From: Streptomyces sp. MUM 2J
GTDB lineage: Bacteria > Actinomycetota > Actinomycetes > Streptomycetales > Streptomycetaceae
Reading direction: 5' to 3'
DNA length: 64,000 bases
Assembly (NCBI RefSeq): GCF_022414535.1
Contig: NZ_JADWYM010000012.1
Coordinates: 1 to 64,000 of the forward strand
Position 1 is the first letter of the stretch, and every line of letters begins with the position of its first letter. The notes under the pieces are model-generated. The model did no database searches. It was not told the DNA's origin and saw nothing but the letters and a program-made list of their open reading frames with translations. The translations under genes and the position numbers were made by a program. Below, piece by piece: positions 1 to 8,194 of the stretch.

Positions 1-202
1 ACACCGAAATCGCGATCATGGAGAAGGGGCTTGCATCCCGCTCGAACCGGTAAACGCAGCGGCGTTGTGGATCCTGTCAGGACCCCCGGCGGAGCGCACC
101 TGGATTCCCGGTCCCGGCCTTTCGGACGAAGGACGCGTGTCGTGCGGCGGACCCGCCGTGCGTCGGCCGGTACGGTCGGGCGGCCGGAGTTCACCGGATC
201 CC

Positions 203-1144
203 GTGGAGGGCAGGACGGCGAGGATCAACCGCGAGCGTATCTTCAGGACGTTGACGTTCTGGCTGCGTCCTGCTTTCGCGTTGCGCGTCGTCAACCGCTT
301 CCAGAGGATCGTCGGTTTCGACCGTTCGATGGCTCTGGCGTCGAGCGCCCTCACCACGCTGATTCCGCTCGCCGTCCTGCTGGGAGCCGTACTGGGCGGC
401 CTGGTCCCGTCGGACGCCTCGGAGCGGATCATCCATCGCTACGACCTCGACGGAGCCGGCGCCGAGGCGGTCGACTCCCTCTTCTCCGCCTCGCAGACGG
501 CGGGCGCGGGCGTGGGCGTCCTCGGAGCGCTCTTCCTGACGATCTCAGCGCTCAGCTTCGCGCGCGCCGCGCAACGGCTCTTCGAACAGACGTGGGAGCT
601 CAAGCCCCTCAGCGTGCGCAACTCGCGCAACGGCCTGTGGTGGATCGCCGGTCTCGGGGGCTACATCCTGGTCACCGGGTGGATCTCGATGGTGCTCGGC
701 GGCAGACTGGCGCTGTCGGCCGTGGTGTGCGAGGCGGCGGTCAACGCGGTGTTCCTCGTCTGGAGCGGCCGGATCCTGTCGGCAGGACGCATCGCCTGGC
801 CGGACCTGATTCCCTTCGGCATCACCGCCACCATCCTCCTGGCGGCCTACTCACTGGGCGCGGCCCTGTATCTGCCGCGTCTCTTCAACGTGTACGCGTC
901 CCGCTACGGCGTCGTGGGCGCGGTCTTCGCCATGCTCTCGGCCCTCTTCACCGTGATGCTCGTCCTCGTCGCGTCGGCCGCGCTGGGCCGAGAGGTGCGC
1001 GAAGAGCTCATCCTGATCCGTCAGGGCCGGCGCCCCTCCGAGCGGGAGGTCCGACGACAGTGGGACAGCGTCGTCGAGCAGGCGGTCTCACGTTGGCGCC
1101 GGGCTCGGGAGGACGTCTCCCACCACCCTGGGCAGCAGCACTGA
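203..1144 (+). CDS. YihY/BrkB-family multispanning membrane protein
   Basis: The 313-residue product has several long hydrophobic segments alternating with Arg-rich loops, and the N-terminal VGFDRSMALASSALTTLIPL stretch seen in the YihY/BrkB (formerly RNase BN-like) family. These are inner-membrane proteins without a settled biochemical role. I chose the GTG at 203 because it begins just before the conserved part and has GGAG at 186-189, although the 13-base gap is long; the frame stays open upstream to 65. The hydrophilic C-terminus (about residues 275-313) is Arg/Glu-rich and probably cytoplasmic. It is convergent with the MFS-HAD gene and appears monocistronic. The family call is fairly sure, the start less so. 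Confidence 0.75.
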   Translation: MEGRTARINRERIFRTLTFWLRPAFALRVVNRFQRIVGFDRSMALASSALTTLIPLAVLLGAVLGGLVPSDASERIIHRYDLDGAGAEAVDSLFSASQTAGAGVGVLGALFLTISALSFARAAQRLFEQTWELKPLSVRNSRNGLWWIAGLGGYILVTGWISMVLGGRLALSAVVCEAAVNAVFLVWSGRILSAGRIAWPDLIPFGITATILLAAYSLGAALYLPRLFNVYASRYGVVGAVFAMLSALFTVMLVLVASAALGREVREELILIRQGRRPSEREVRRQWDSVVEQAVSRWRRAREDVSHHPGQQH

Positions 1145-1400
1145 CCCGCGGAGCACCGGGAGCCGGCTCTGCGGCCGGCCGGGCCGGAGTACCGGCGTGC
1201 CCTCGCCGTCGGCGTCCCCGTCTGCACCCACCGGTGGCCGGGCACGCCCCCGGCGGATTCGGCCAGGACCTGTCTCCCCGGCAGGGCACGGAGCCGGACG
1301 GCAGCGGCAAGGGTTCCCTGCAGTCCGGGCGGTGGTGTCCCCGGCCCGCTCCGGCCCCGGCAAGCAACGCGGCCTGCTGCCGCGGCGCCGGCCGGGTGGC

Positions 1401-3470
1401 TCAGCGGGCGGCGTTCCCGCCGGGAGGGTCGCCTCCCGCCAGGCGTGCCAGCACGGTCGGCAGGCCCGTCAGGGTGGTGATCACGGCGTCGGGCTCCGCG
1501 AGCTGCCGCAGAGTGGGGGCGTGGCTGGCCTCCCCCCGCAGCATCCAGACGGTCCGCATGCCGATCCGGTGGGCCGGACGGACGTCGTTCTCCAGTCTGT
1601 TGCCCACGTGCAGAGCGCGTTCGGGCGGGACCGCGGCCCGGGCCAGCGCATGCCGGAACACAGCCGGATCGGGCTTCTCCGCACCGACGTCGTCGGAGAG
1701 CGCGGTGACGGTGAGGAGCTCACGCAGCCCGTCGCGCTCCAGGGCGGCCAGCACCTGGCCCGGGGAGTTGGCCACGATGCCCAGGCGGTAGCGGCCGGCG
1801 AGCGCGGTGAGGACCGGTACGACGTCCGGATAGAGCGCCTCGGCGGGGTAGTGCCAGTGCCGGCGGGTGAGGCGACGCAGCTCCTGCTCACGACCGGGGA
1901 CGAACGCCGCCGCGACCGCCCGGTGCAGTGAGCCCGCCCCGCGTTCGCGCTGCGCGTCGTAGAGGTGCCAGAACTCGGCCTCGTCCACGGTGTTGCCGCC
2001 CAGGTCGCATGCCGCCCGGTACAGGGCCTGGGCGAAGCAGTCGTCGTCGTACAGCGTGCCGCCCACGTCGAACAGGATCAGCTCCACGTCCTGGCCGGGG
2101 GTCGGACGCAGCCGTACCGGATGGCCCAGCAGAGTGCCGCCGGCCCGGGCGGCGAGCCCGGCCACGTCCGCGGCGGCCCGCTCGGTCTGCGGGCGTCGGC
2201 CGCGGTCGGCCGTCTCGCCGGGCAGCCGCAGGAAGGTCGTCATCACGGCGCTCGACGCGTACAGCCCGGCGAAGACCCACATGACACCCGCCACGCCGAG
2301 GGGCGCGAGCAGGACTCCCACGATCGCCGGTCCCACGAAGGCCGAGGCGCCGGCGCCGAGGTTCAGCGCCGCCATGGCCTGGCCCTTGTGCTGCGGCGCC
2401 AGCGACGGCATGAGTGCGGACAGCGGGACGTAGCCGGCCAGAGTGGCCCCGTACAGACCTGCGACGAGCAGGGCGAGGGGGTAGTCGTCCCCGGCGGCCG
2501 TAGGCACGTAGTACAGCAGGAGTGTGGTGATCGCGCAGCCCACGCCGCCGAAGACGGCCACCGTGCGACGCCAGCCGAAACGGTCCCCCACCAGGCCGAA
2601 GAGCAGGTTGAAGACGATGTTCACGGCGAACATCACGGTCAGCAGGCGAAGCCACTGCGAGAGGCTGAATCCGATGGTCTCCGTGAAGAAGATCGGCAGG
2701 AAGACCAGATAACCGAACTCGGGTGCGGTGTTGATGATCCTCACCAGGCAGCCGACGCCGATGCGGGGGTTGCGCCACACGATTCTGACGCTTCCGAGGA
2801 GTGTGGCCAGCGGCCGTTCGCCCTGTGGTGCCAGGCGGCGTCCGCCCGTCGGGTCACGCACGCCGAGGAGGGCGATCAGTCCACCGGCGGCCACCAGGAG
2901 CAGAGCGGCCCACAGAGTCCGGTAGGCGCCGATGCGCGGCACGAGACCGCTGGCCACCAGGGAGCCCAGGGTGGGCAGTCCGCCGGTGAAGGCGAACCAG
3001 AACCATCCGGCGGCGCTGCCGAGCCGGGCCGCCGGTGTCGCGGCGGCGATCCACACGAGGAAGCCGAAGGCGAACAGCGGGAACCCGAACCCCCGCAGTC
3101 CGTAGGCGGTCAGCAGGAGGGGGTAGTTCACCGTCGGGACCGCGACCACGAGGAAGAGGAGCTGGAAGGCGACCCAGACGGCCAGGCCGGCCCACATCAC
3201 CCGGCGCGGCCCCCAGAGGTCCGAAAGCGCTCCCGACAGCCAGGCGGCGATGCCGGCGCTGACGCCGTACACCGTGAACAGCAGGGCCACCCCGTTCCCG
3301 GACACGCCCTGGTCGGTCAGGTACGGCGACAGGTAACCCGACTCGACACCGTCGCCGATCATGAAGATCAGGACACCGGGGAAGCCCCAGGCCAGCGGCC
3401 TCGGTATGCCGAGGCGGTCGAGCCGTCCCCGGTGCGCTCGCTGTGTCTTCGCGTCCAACGGTGCGTCCAC
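1401..3470 (-). CDS. MFS transporter fused to a HAD-like domain
   Basis: Residues 1-415 form a 12-helix major facilitator; the first helix region (GVESGYLSPYLTDQGV) resembles pentitol/RbtT-type permeases. A hydrophilic Arg-rich linker leads to a HAD-superfamily domain at about 461-680. In that domain motif I reads FDVGGTLYDD (nucleophile Asp about 468), motif II is ANS, motif III Lys lies in EKP, and motif IV is GNRLENDV. The second Asp of the usual DxDxT motif is Gly, so ordinary phosphatase acid/base chemistry is doubtful. The frame is continuous, so this looks like a true fusion; I see no strong internal ribosome site. It lies 72 bases downstream of the DeoR gene on the same strand, suggesting co-transcription and a carbohydrate role. 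The start is GTG. The HAD domain is a paralogue of the one beginning the protein at 13072. Confidence 0.85.
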   Translation of the reverse strand: MDAPLDAKTQRAHRGRLDRLGIPRPLAWGFPGVLIFMIGDGVESGYLSPYLTDQGVSGNGVALLFTVYGVSAGIAAWLSGALSDLWGPRRVMWAGLAVWVAFQLLFLVVAVPTVNYPLLLTAYGLRGFGFPLFAFGFLVWIAAATPAARLGSAAGWFWFAFTGGLPTLGSLVASGLVPRIGAYRTLWAALLLVAAGGLIALLGVRDPTGGRRLAPQGERPLATLLGSVRIVWRNPRIGVGCLVRIINTAPEFGYLVFLPIFFTETIGFSLSQWLRLLTVMFAVNIVFNLLFGLVGDRFGWRRTVAVFGGVGCAITTLLLYYVPTAAGDDYPLALLVAGLYGATLAGYVPLSALMPSLAPQHKGQAMAALNLGAGASAFVGPAIVGVLLAPLGVAGVMWVFAGLYASSAVMTTFLRLPGETADRGRRPQTERAAADVAGLAARAGGTLLGHPVRLRPTPGQDVELILFDVGGTLYDDDCFAQALYRAACDLGGNTVDEAEFWHLYDAQRERGAGSLHRAVAAAFVPGREQELRRLTRRHWHYPAEALYPDVVPVLTALAGRYRLGIVANSPGQVLAALERDGLRELLTVTALSDDVGAEKPDPAVFRHALARAAVPPERALHVGNRLENDVRPAHRIGMRTVWMLRGEASHAPTLRQLAEPDAVITTLTGLPTVLARLAGGDPPGGNAAR

Positions 3471-3542
3471 GGCGTCCGGCGGAGTGGGACCTGTCCCCCG
3501 AGTCCCAGTAACGCACCGCTCGCCCGCGGCCGCACGTGCACG

Positions 3543-4364
3543 CTACGCGCGGCCCACCGGCGCGATACGCACCTGGGCGCCCCCCTCCCGCAGCGCCGCG
3601 ATCTCCTCGTCGTCGACACCCGAGTCGGTGACGATCTGGTCGAAGCTGTCCAGGGGGGCGAGCAGGTAGGGGGCGCGGCGGCCGAACTTGGCGTGGTCGA
3701 CGAGCAGTACCGAGCGGTCGGCGCACTGCATGAACGTCCGCTTGACCTCGATGGTCGCCTCGGACCGGTGGTAGCAGGCGCCGGCACTGACCGCGGTGGT
3801 GGACATGAACAGCAGGTCGGCCCGCAGGTTCCGGATGGCCTGTGCTGTCTGGTAGCCGAGGCACGCCTCCTGAAGGGGGAAGTAGCGGCCACCGAGGGTG
3901 ACCACCTCGATGCCCTTCACGGCACCGAGGGCCCGTACGAGCGGGAGGAAGTTGGTCACCACCGTGAGCGGCGCGGCCGCGGCCAGGTGGGGCTGCAGCG
4001 CGAGGGCCGTTGTGCTCTCGTCGACGAAGACGGTCTGCCCCCGGTGGAGGGACTCGGCGGCGACGGCGGCGATGGCTTCCTTCTCGGCGTTGAGCGCCGC
4101 CGTGCGTTCGCGTACCCCCGCCTGCTGGAGCGCGGAGGGGTTGGCCGTGGCACCGCCCCTGACCTTGGTGAGCCACCCCTCCTCGGCCAGAGCGTCCAGG
4201 TCGCGGTGCACCGTCATCACGCTGACCTGGAGCACCCGGGCGAGGTCGTCGATCCGTGTGAAGCCCTGCCGGAGCACCTCGCGACGTATCACTTCACGCC
4301 GCTCGCTCAGGCCGAGACCGGACCGGTCGTTGTCCTCCGCCACGACGAGCTTCTTGTCATCCAT
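3543..4364 (-). CDS. DeoR/GlpR-family sugar-phosphate-responsive repressor
   Basis: The 273-residue protein has an N-terminal DeoR winged HTH at about 20-75 (SERREVIRREVL, then VSVMTVHRDLDALAEEGWL). The C-terminal DeoRC effector domain contains the family signatures VFVDESTTALAL, VVTNFLPLVRAL and LLVDHAKFGRRA. DeoR proteins usually bind phosphorylated sugars made by the pathway they control. The gene is divergent from the ABC-importer gene at 4696 and upstream of the MFS-HAD gene, so it is the likely regulator of the whole sugar island. The ATG at 4364 has GAGGTG just upstream. The ligand is unknown; the two kinase products are the natural candidates. Confidence 0.9.
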   Translation of the reverse strand: MDDKKLVVAEDNDRSGLGLSERREVIRREVLRQGFTRIDDLARVLQVSVMTVHRDLDALAEEGWLTKVRGGATANPSALQQAGVRERTAALNAEKEAIAAVAAESLHRGQTVFVDESTTALALQPHLAAAAPLTVVTNFLPLVRALGAVKGIEVVTLGGRYFPLQEACLGYQTAQAIRNLRADLLFMSTTAVSAGACYHRSEATIEVKRTFMQCADRSVLLVDHAKFGRRAPYLLAPLDSFDQIVTDSGVDDEEIAALREGGAQVRIAPVGRA

Positions 4365-4695
4365 GCACCTCAAGGTACCTGTCACCGCGCGTGCCGGGAG
4401 ACGGACGGCGCTGCCTCGGATTGCGAAGACGTAACAGAAAACACCAGCAGCCTTGTCAGATTTAACATCCGTGGAGTTAGATCTCACATACCCGCAGGGC
4501 GGAGCCGTCGAACACCGGCTCATCCCGAGGAAGCGGTCCCCGCGCTCCACGAAAGCGGCAGGAACCGGTCCGGCCATGCGGGCTCCTCATCCACCCGGCC
4601 CGGGGCCGACGGCTCCGCTCCCCCGCGTCCCGCACCGCGCGTGCCGCGCCCCCGGCCACGCCCCAGCCGCTCCGGCGGCGGCGAAGGAGAATCCG
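4365..4695. promoter_or_regulatory. Divergent control region between deoR-type gene and ABC importer
   Basis: This 331-base gap holds no convincing gene. Its centre (about 4415-4500) is clearly more AT-rich than the flanks, as expected for divergent promoters. An imperfect palindrome, TGTCAGATTTAACA, lies at 4454-4467 (10 of 14 positions symmetrical), and a related motif, GTTAGATCTCAC, follows at about 4475-4486. These are plausible DeoR-type operators. The assignment is inference from position and symmetry only. Confidence 0.45.
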
Positions 4696-5763
4696 ATGTT
4701 CAAGCACCGCGCCCTGAAGGCAGCCACCGGCGTGACGGCGCTCGCCGCTCTCGCCACCCTCACCGCATGCGCCGGCGGCACGTCGAACTCCGGCTCGGCG
4801 AAGATGAAGGTCGCCTTCCTGATGCCGGACATCGCCTCCACTCGTTACGAGCTCTTCGACAAGCCGCTGTTCGAGGCGAAGCTGTCCTCCCTCTGCGCCG
4901 ACTGCGAGGTGGTGTACGCCAACGCGAAGGCCGACCCGGCGACCCAGCAGAGACAGGCCGACTCCGCGCTCGCCCAGGGCGTCAAGGCGCTGGTGATCGA
5001 CCCGGTCGACTCGGCCGCCGCGGCCACCATCGTGAACAGGGCGCACGCACAGGGCGTGCCCGTCATCGCCTACGACCGTCCCATCCCCGACGGCAAGGCC
5101 GACTACTACGTCTCGTTCGACAACGAGGCGATCGGCCGGATGATCGCCAAGTCCCTCGTGGACCACCTGAAGGAGACCGGCGCCAAGGGCGGTCTGCTGG
5201 AGGTGAACGGCTCCCCCACCGACGCCGCGGCGGGCCTGATCAAGAAGGGCATCCACCAGGCCGTCGACCCGAGCGGACTGAAGCTGCTCGACGAGTACGA
5301 CACCCCCGGCTGGGACCCCACCAAGGCACAGAACTGGGTCAGCTCCAAGATCACCCAGTACAAGGGGAGGATCGCGGGCGTGGTCGCGGCCAACGACGGC
5401 ACGGCCGGCGGCACGATCGCCGCCTTCAAGGCCGCGGGGATCGACACGGTGCCGCCCGTCACCGGCAACGACGCCGAACTCGCCGCCGCGCAGCACATCG
5501 TCGCGGGCGAGCAGTACAACACCATCTCCAAGCCCATCAAGACCGTGGCGGAGGCCGCGGCGGAGATCGCCTACGGGTTCGCCCAGGGCGAGACCCCCGC
5601 CGCACCGACGTCGATCTTCGACACCCCCGCCCGGCTGTTCGAGCCGACGGTGGTCACCCTCGACAACCTCGCCGTCACCCTGATCGACAACGGGCCCTTC
5701 AAGACATCCGAGATCTGCACGGCCGCCTACGCCGAGGCCTGCCGCAAGGCCGGCATCGAGTAG
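4696..5763 (+). CDS. Xylose-type sugar ABC transporter substrate-binding lipoprotein
   Basis: The 355-residue secreted protein begins with a lipoprotein signal ending in LTAC (about residues 24-27). A type-1 periplasmic binding fold follows: KVAFLMPDIASTRYE, LVIDPVDSAAA, VPVIAYDRPIPD and VVAANDGTAGG match the XylF/RbsB family, closest in style to xylose-binding proteins. It should capture a monosaccharide or polyol outside the cell and deliver it to the permease at 6681. The ATG at 4696 has AAGGAG at 4684-4689. It is the first gene of the importer operon. The actual ligand cannot be read from sequence. Confidence 0.88.
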   Translation: MFKHRALKAATGVTALAALATLTACAGGTSNSGSAKMKVAFLMPDIASTRYELFDKPLFEAKLSSLCADCEVVYANAKADPATQQRQADSALAQGVKALVIDPVDSAAAATIVNRAHAQGVPVIAYDRPIPDGKADYYVSFDNEAIGRMIAKSLVDHLKETGAKGGLLEVNGSPTDAAAGLIKKGIHQAVDPSGLKLLDEYDTPGWDPTKAQNWVSSKITQYKGRIAGVVAANDGTAGGTIAAFKAAGIDTVPPVTGNDAELAAAQHIVAGEQYNTISKPIKTVAEAAAEIAYGFAQGETPAAPTSIFDTPARLFEPTVVTLDNLAVTLIDNGPFKTSEICTAAYAEACRKAGIE

Positions 5764-5791
5764 TCACCCCCGTCATCCCCACCCGAGGGTT

Positions 5792-5823
5792 CCGTCAGGC
5801 CGCTCCCCGGGGCGGCCTGACGG
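5792..5823 (+). terminator. Intercistronic hairpin after the binding-protein gene
   Basis: A perfect 12-bp inverted repeat (arms CCGTCAGGCCGC and its complement, 8-base loop) lies 28 bases after the binding-protein stop and 24 bases before the ATPase start. There is no T-tract. Such hairpins commonly act as partial terminators or RNA stabilisers that let the binding protein be made in excess over ATPase and permease. Confidence 0.65.
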
Positions 5824-5847
5824 CCCCAGACCATGCGAGGCAGACTC

Positions 5848-6684
5848 ATGCCCACATCCGCAGCCGCCGGGCCCAAGGGCGCCCCGACGCCCGTGCTGTC
5901 CCTGCGCGGGATCAGCAAGACCTTCGGCGCGGTCGCCGCCCTCACCGGCATCGACCTCGACGTCCACGCCGGTGAGATCGTGGCGCTCGTCGGGGACAAC
6001 GGGGCCGGCAAGTCCACCCTGGTCAAGGTGCTCGCGGGCGTCCACACACCGGACGCCGGCGGCACCCTGTCCTTCCAGGGGCGCCCGGTCGCCGTCCCCG
6101 ACCCGAGCGCCGCCCAGAAGCTGGGCATCGCCACCGTCTACCAGGACCTCGCGCTGTGCGAGAACCTCAACGTCATCCAGAACCTCTTCCTCGGCCGTGA
6201 GATACGCCCGCACCGGCTCGCCGAGGTCGAGATGGAGACCCGGTCCTGGGAGCTCCTCGGCCAGCTCTCCGCGAAGATCCCCAGCCTCCACACGCCGGTC
6301 GCCTCCCTGTCGGGAGGGCAGCGCCAGACCGTCGCCATCGCGCGGTCCCTCCTGGGCGATCCCAAGCTGATCATCCTCGACGAACCCACCGCGGCCCTCG
6401 GCGTCGCCCAGACCGCGGAGGTCCTCAACCTGATCGAGCGCCTCCGGGAACGCGGACTCGGCGTGATCATGATCAGCCACAACATGTCCGACGTGAAAGC
6501 GGTCGCGGACCGGGTGGCGGTGCTGCGTCTGGGCCGCAACAACGGCGTCTTCGACGTGGGTTCCGTGACCGCCGAGGAAGTCGTCGCCGCGATCACCGGA
6601 GCCACCGACAACGTGGTGGCCCGCAGGGCCGCGAGCCGCTCCGCCGACCATGCCTCCGCCCGCACCCCAGAGGTGACCCCGTGA
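5848..6684 (+). CDS. Sugar ABC transporter ATP-binding protein
   Basis: This 278-residue single-nucleotide-binding-domain ATPase energises the sugar importer. Walker A is GDNGAGKST, the signature is LSGGQRQ, Walker B is LIILDEPTAAL, and the switch His lies in MISHN. The single-domain length differs from the tandem-domain XylG/RbsA proteins of enterobacteria and is common in actinobacteria. The ATG at 5848 sits seven bases after GCGAGG; an ATG at 5833 in frame is an alternative but lacks a good ribosome site. Its stop overlaps the permease GTG by four bases, implying translational coupling. Confidence 0.88.
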   Translation: MPTSAAAGPKGAPTPVLSLRGISKTFGAVAALTGIDLDVHAGEIVALVGDNGAGKSTLVKVLAGVHTPDAGGTLSFQGRPVAVPDPSAAQKLGIATVYQDLALCENLNVIQNLFLGREIRPHRLAEVEMETRSWELLGQLSAKIPSLHTPVASLSGGQRQTVAIARSLLGDPKLIILDEPTAALGVAQTAEVLNLIERLRERGLGVIMISHNMSDVKAVADRVAVLRLGRNNGVFDVGSVTAEEVVAAITGATDNVVARRAASRSADHASARTPEVTP

Positions 6685-7934
6685 ACGACACCACGACCGA
6701 CATCCGGCCCGTCGCCCTCGACCTGCGTGACGAACGCCTGCGCGTCCACACCGGGATACGCGGCACCGCCCGCGCACTCGCCGACCGCTTCCGCTCCGGG
6801 GACCTGGGTGCCCTCCCCGTGGTCGCCGGCCTGATCGTCATCTGGACGGTGCTCGACACGGCCAACCCGACCTTCCTCTCCAGCGCCAACCTGGGCAACC
6901 TCGCCATGGAGAGCGTGCCCGTGGGGGTGATCGCCCTGGGGGTGGTCTGCGTCCTGCTGGTCGGCCAGATCGACCTCTCCGTGGGCTCGGTCAGCGGCCT
7001 CGCCGCCGCCGTCATGGCGCTCTTGTTCGTCGACCGGGGGCTGCCGTGGCCCCTGGCCGTGCTGGCCGCCCTGACCGCGGGAGCGCTGATCGGCTGGTTC
7101 TACGGGCAGGTGTACAACCGGCTCGGGGTACCCAGCTTCGTGATCACCCTGGCCGGCCTGCTCGGCTTCCTCGGCATCCAGCTCGGGATCCTGGGCGAAC
7201 GCGGTTCGGTCAACATCCCCTTCGACTCCGCCCTGGTCCACTTCGCGCAGACGGCCTACGTCCCCGTGTGGCTGTCCTACCTCCTGGCCCTGGGCGCGGC
7301 GGGCGGGCACTTCGTCAGCGGCTTCGCCCGCGCCCGGGGGCGTTCGCGGGCGGGTCTGTCCGCCCCACCGTTGCGGCTGACCGCGCTGCGGTCGGGCGCC
7401 CTGCTGGTTCTGCTGGAGTCCGGTGTCTGGTACCTGAACCGCGCCCGGGGCGTCGGCTGGATGTACGTCGCCTTCGTCGCTCTCGTGATCGCCGCTCACC
7501 ACGTCCTCACCCGCACCCGGTGGGGCCGGACCCTGTACGCCGTCGGCGGCAACGCCGAGGCGGCGCGCCGGGCCGGCATCGACGTACGGCGGGTGTACAC
7601 GGGCGCCCTGGTCACCTGCACCACCCTCGCCGCGCTCGGCGGGGTGCTCGCCGCCGCCCGCCTGGCGTCGGCGAACCAGAGCAGCGGTGGGGGTGACGTG
7701 AACCTCAACGCCATCGCGGCGGCCGTCATCGGCGGCACGAGCCTCTTCGGCGGCCGGGGATCGGCCTTCTCGGCTCTTCTCGGCGTCACGGTCATCCAGT
7801 CCATCTCCAGCGGTCTGACCCTGCTCAGCCTCAGCTCCGCCTACCGCTTCGCCGTCACCGGAGGCGTCCTGCTCCTCGCGGTGGCGCTGGACTCGGTCGC
7901 CCGGAGGTCACGGGCCTCGCACGGACGCGGGTGA
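6681..7934 (+). CDS. Sugar ABC transporter permease, XylH-like
   Basis: The 417-residue membrane protein belongs to the BPD_transp_2 permease family. The core VGQIDLSVGSVSGL motif and the C-terminal YAVGGNAEAARRAGIDVRRV and AAAVIGGTSLFGGRGS motifs are clear. A long extra hydrophobic/Arg-rich section at about 190-275 is typical of XylH-sized permeases as opposed to the shorter RbsC. It starts with GTG overlapping the ATPase stop (GTGA). Together with the genes at 4696 and 5848 it forms a complete importer. A strong hairpin follows it. Confidence 0.87.
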   Translation: MNDTTTDIRPVALDLRDERLRVHTGIRGTARALADRFRSGDLGALPVVAGLIVIWTVLDTANPTFLSSANLGNLAMESVPVGVIALGVVCVLLVGQIDLSVGSVSGLAAAVMALLFVDRGLPWPLAVLAALTAGALIGWFYGQVYNRLGVPSFVITLAGLLGFLGIQLGILGERGSVNIPFDSALVHFAQTAYVPVWLSYLLALGAAGGHFVSGFARARGRSRAGLSAPPLRLTALRSGALLVLLESGVWYLNRARGVGWMYVAFVALVIAAHHVLTRTRWGRTLYAVGGNAEAARRAGIDVRRVYTGALVTCTTLAALGGVLAAARLASANQSSGGGDVNLNAIAAAVIGGTSLFGGRGSAFSALLGVTVIQSISSGLTLLSLSSAYRFAVTGGVLLLAVALDSVARRSRASHGRG

Positions 7935-8004
7935 CCGGCGGCACCCCGCCCCCGCCGCGCGGCGACGGCCGCCAGGGCACGCCCCCACCGCCCCGGTCCA
8001 CCGG

Positions 8005-8054
8005 CCGGGGCCGGGCCGGACGGCCCGCCGAACCCCTGTCCGGCCCGGCCCCGG
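8005..8054 (+). terminator. Long GC hairpin between importer and kinase genes
   Basis: Perfect 17-bp arms at 8005-8021 and 8038-8054, with a 16-base loop, lie 70 bases after the permease stop and 141 bases before the kinase start. It has no T-tract, as is usual in streptomycetes. It may terminate the importer transcript or attenuate read-through into the catabolic genes. The remaining 7935-8194 sequence shows nothing else I can name. Confidence 0.65.
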
Positions 8055-8194
8055 ACCGTCACCCCGCCGAACGCCCGTCCGGCCCGTCAAGCTGGAGGGG
8101 TGGGACGCACACCCGCCCACCGGAGACGCCGGGCCGCACCGCGGCCCGACCGTCCCCCTCACTCAGCAGTGCGCTGGGACAAGGAGCCATCCCG

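Noticed and set aside
1965..5975. A 1336-codon open frame on the plus strand
   Set aside because: It runs antisense through the MFS-HAD and DeoR genes and out of frame through the ABC genes; its translation is Arg/Gly/Pro-rich with no domain. It is a GC-content artefact.
7931..8194. N-terminal extension of the first FGGY kinase
   Set aside because: The 88 extra residues are low-complexity and contain the 8005-8054 hairpin; the ATG at 8195 has AAGGAG and begins at the conserved kinase motif.
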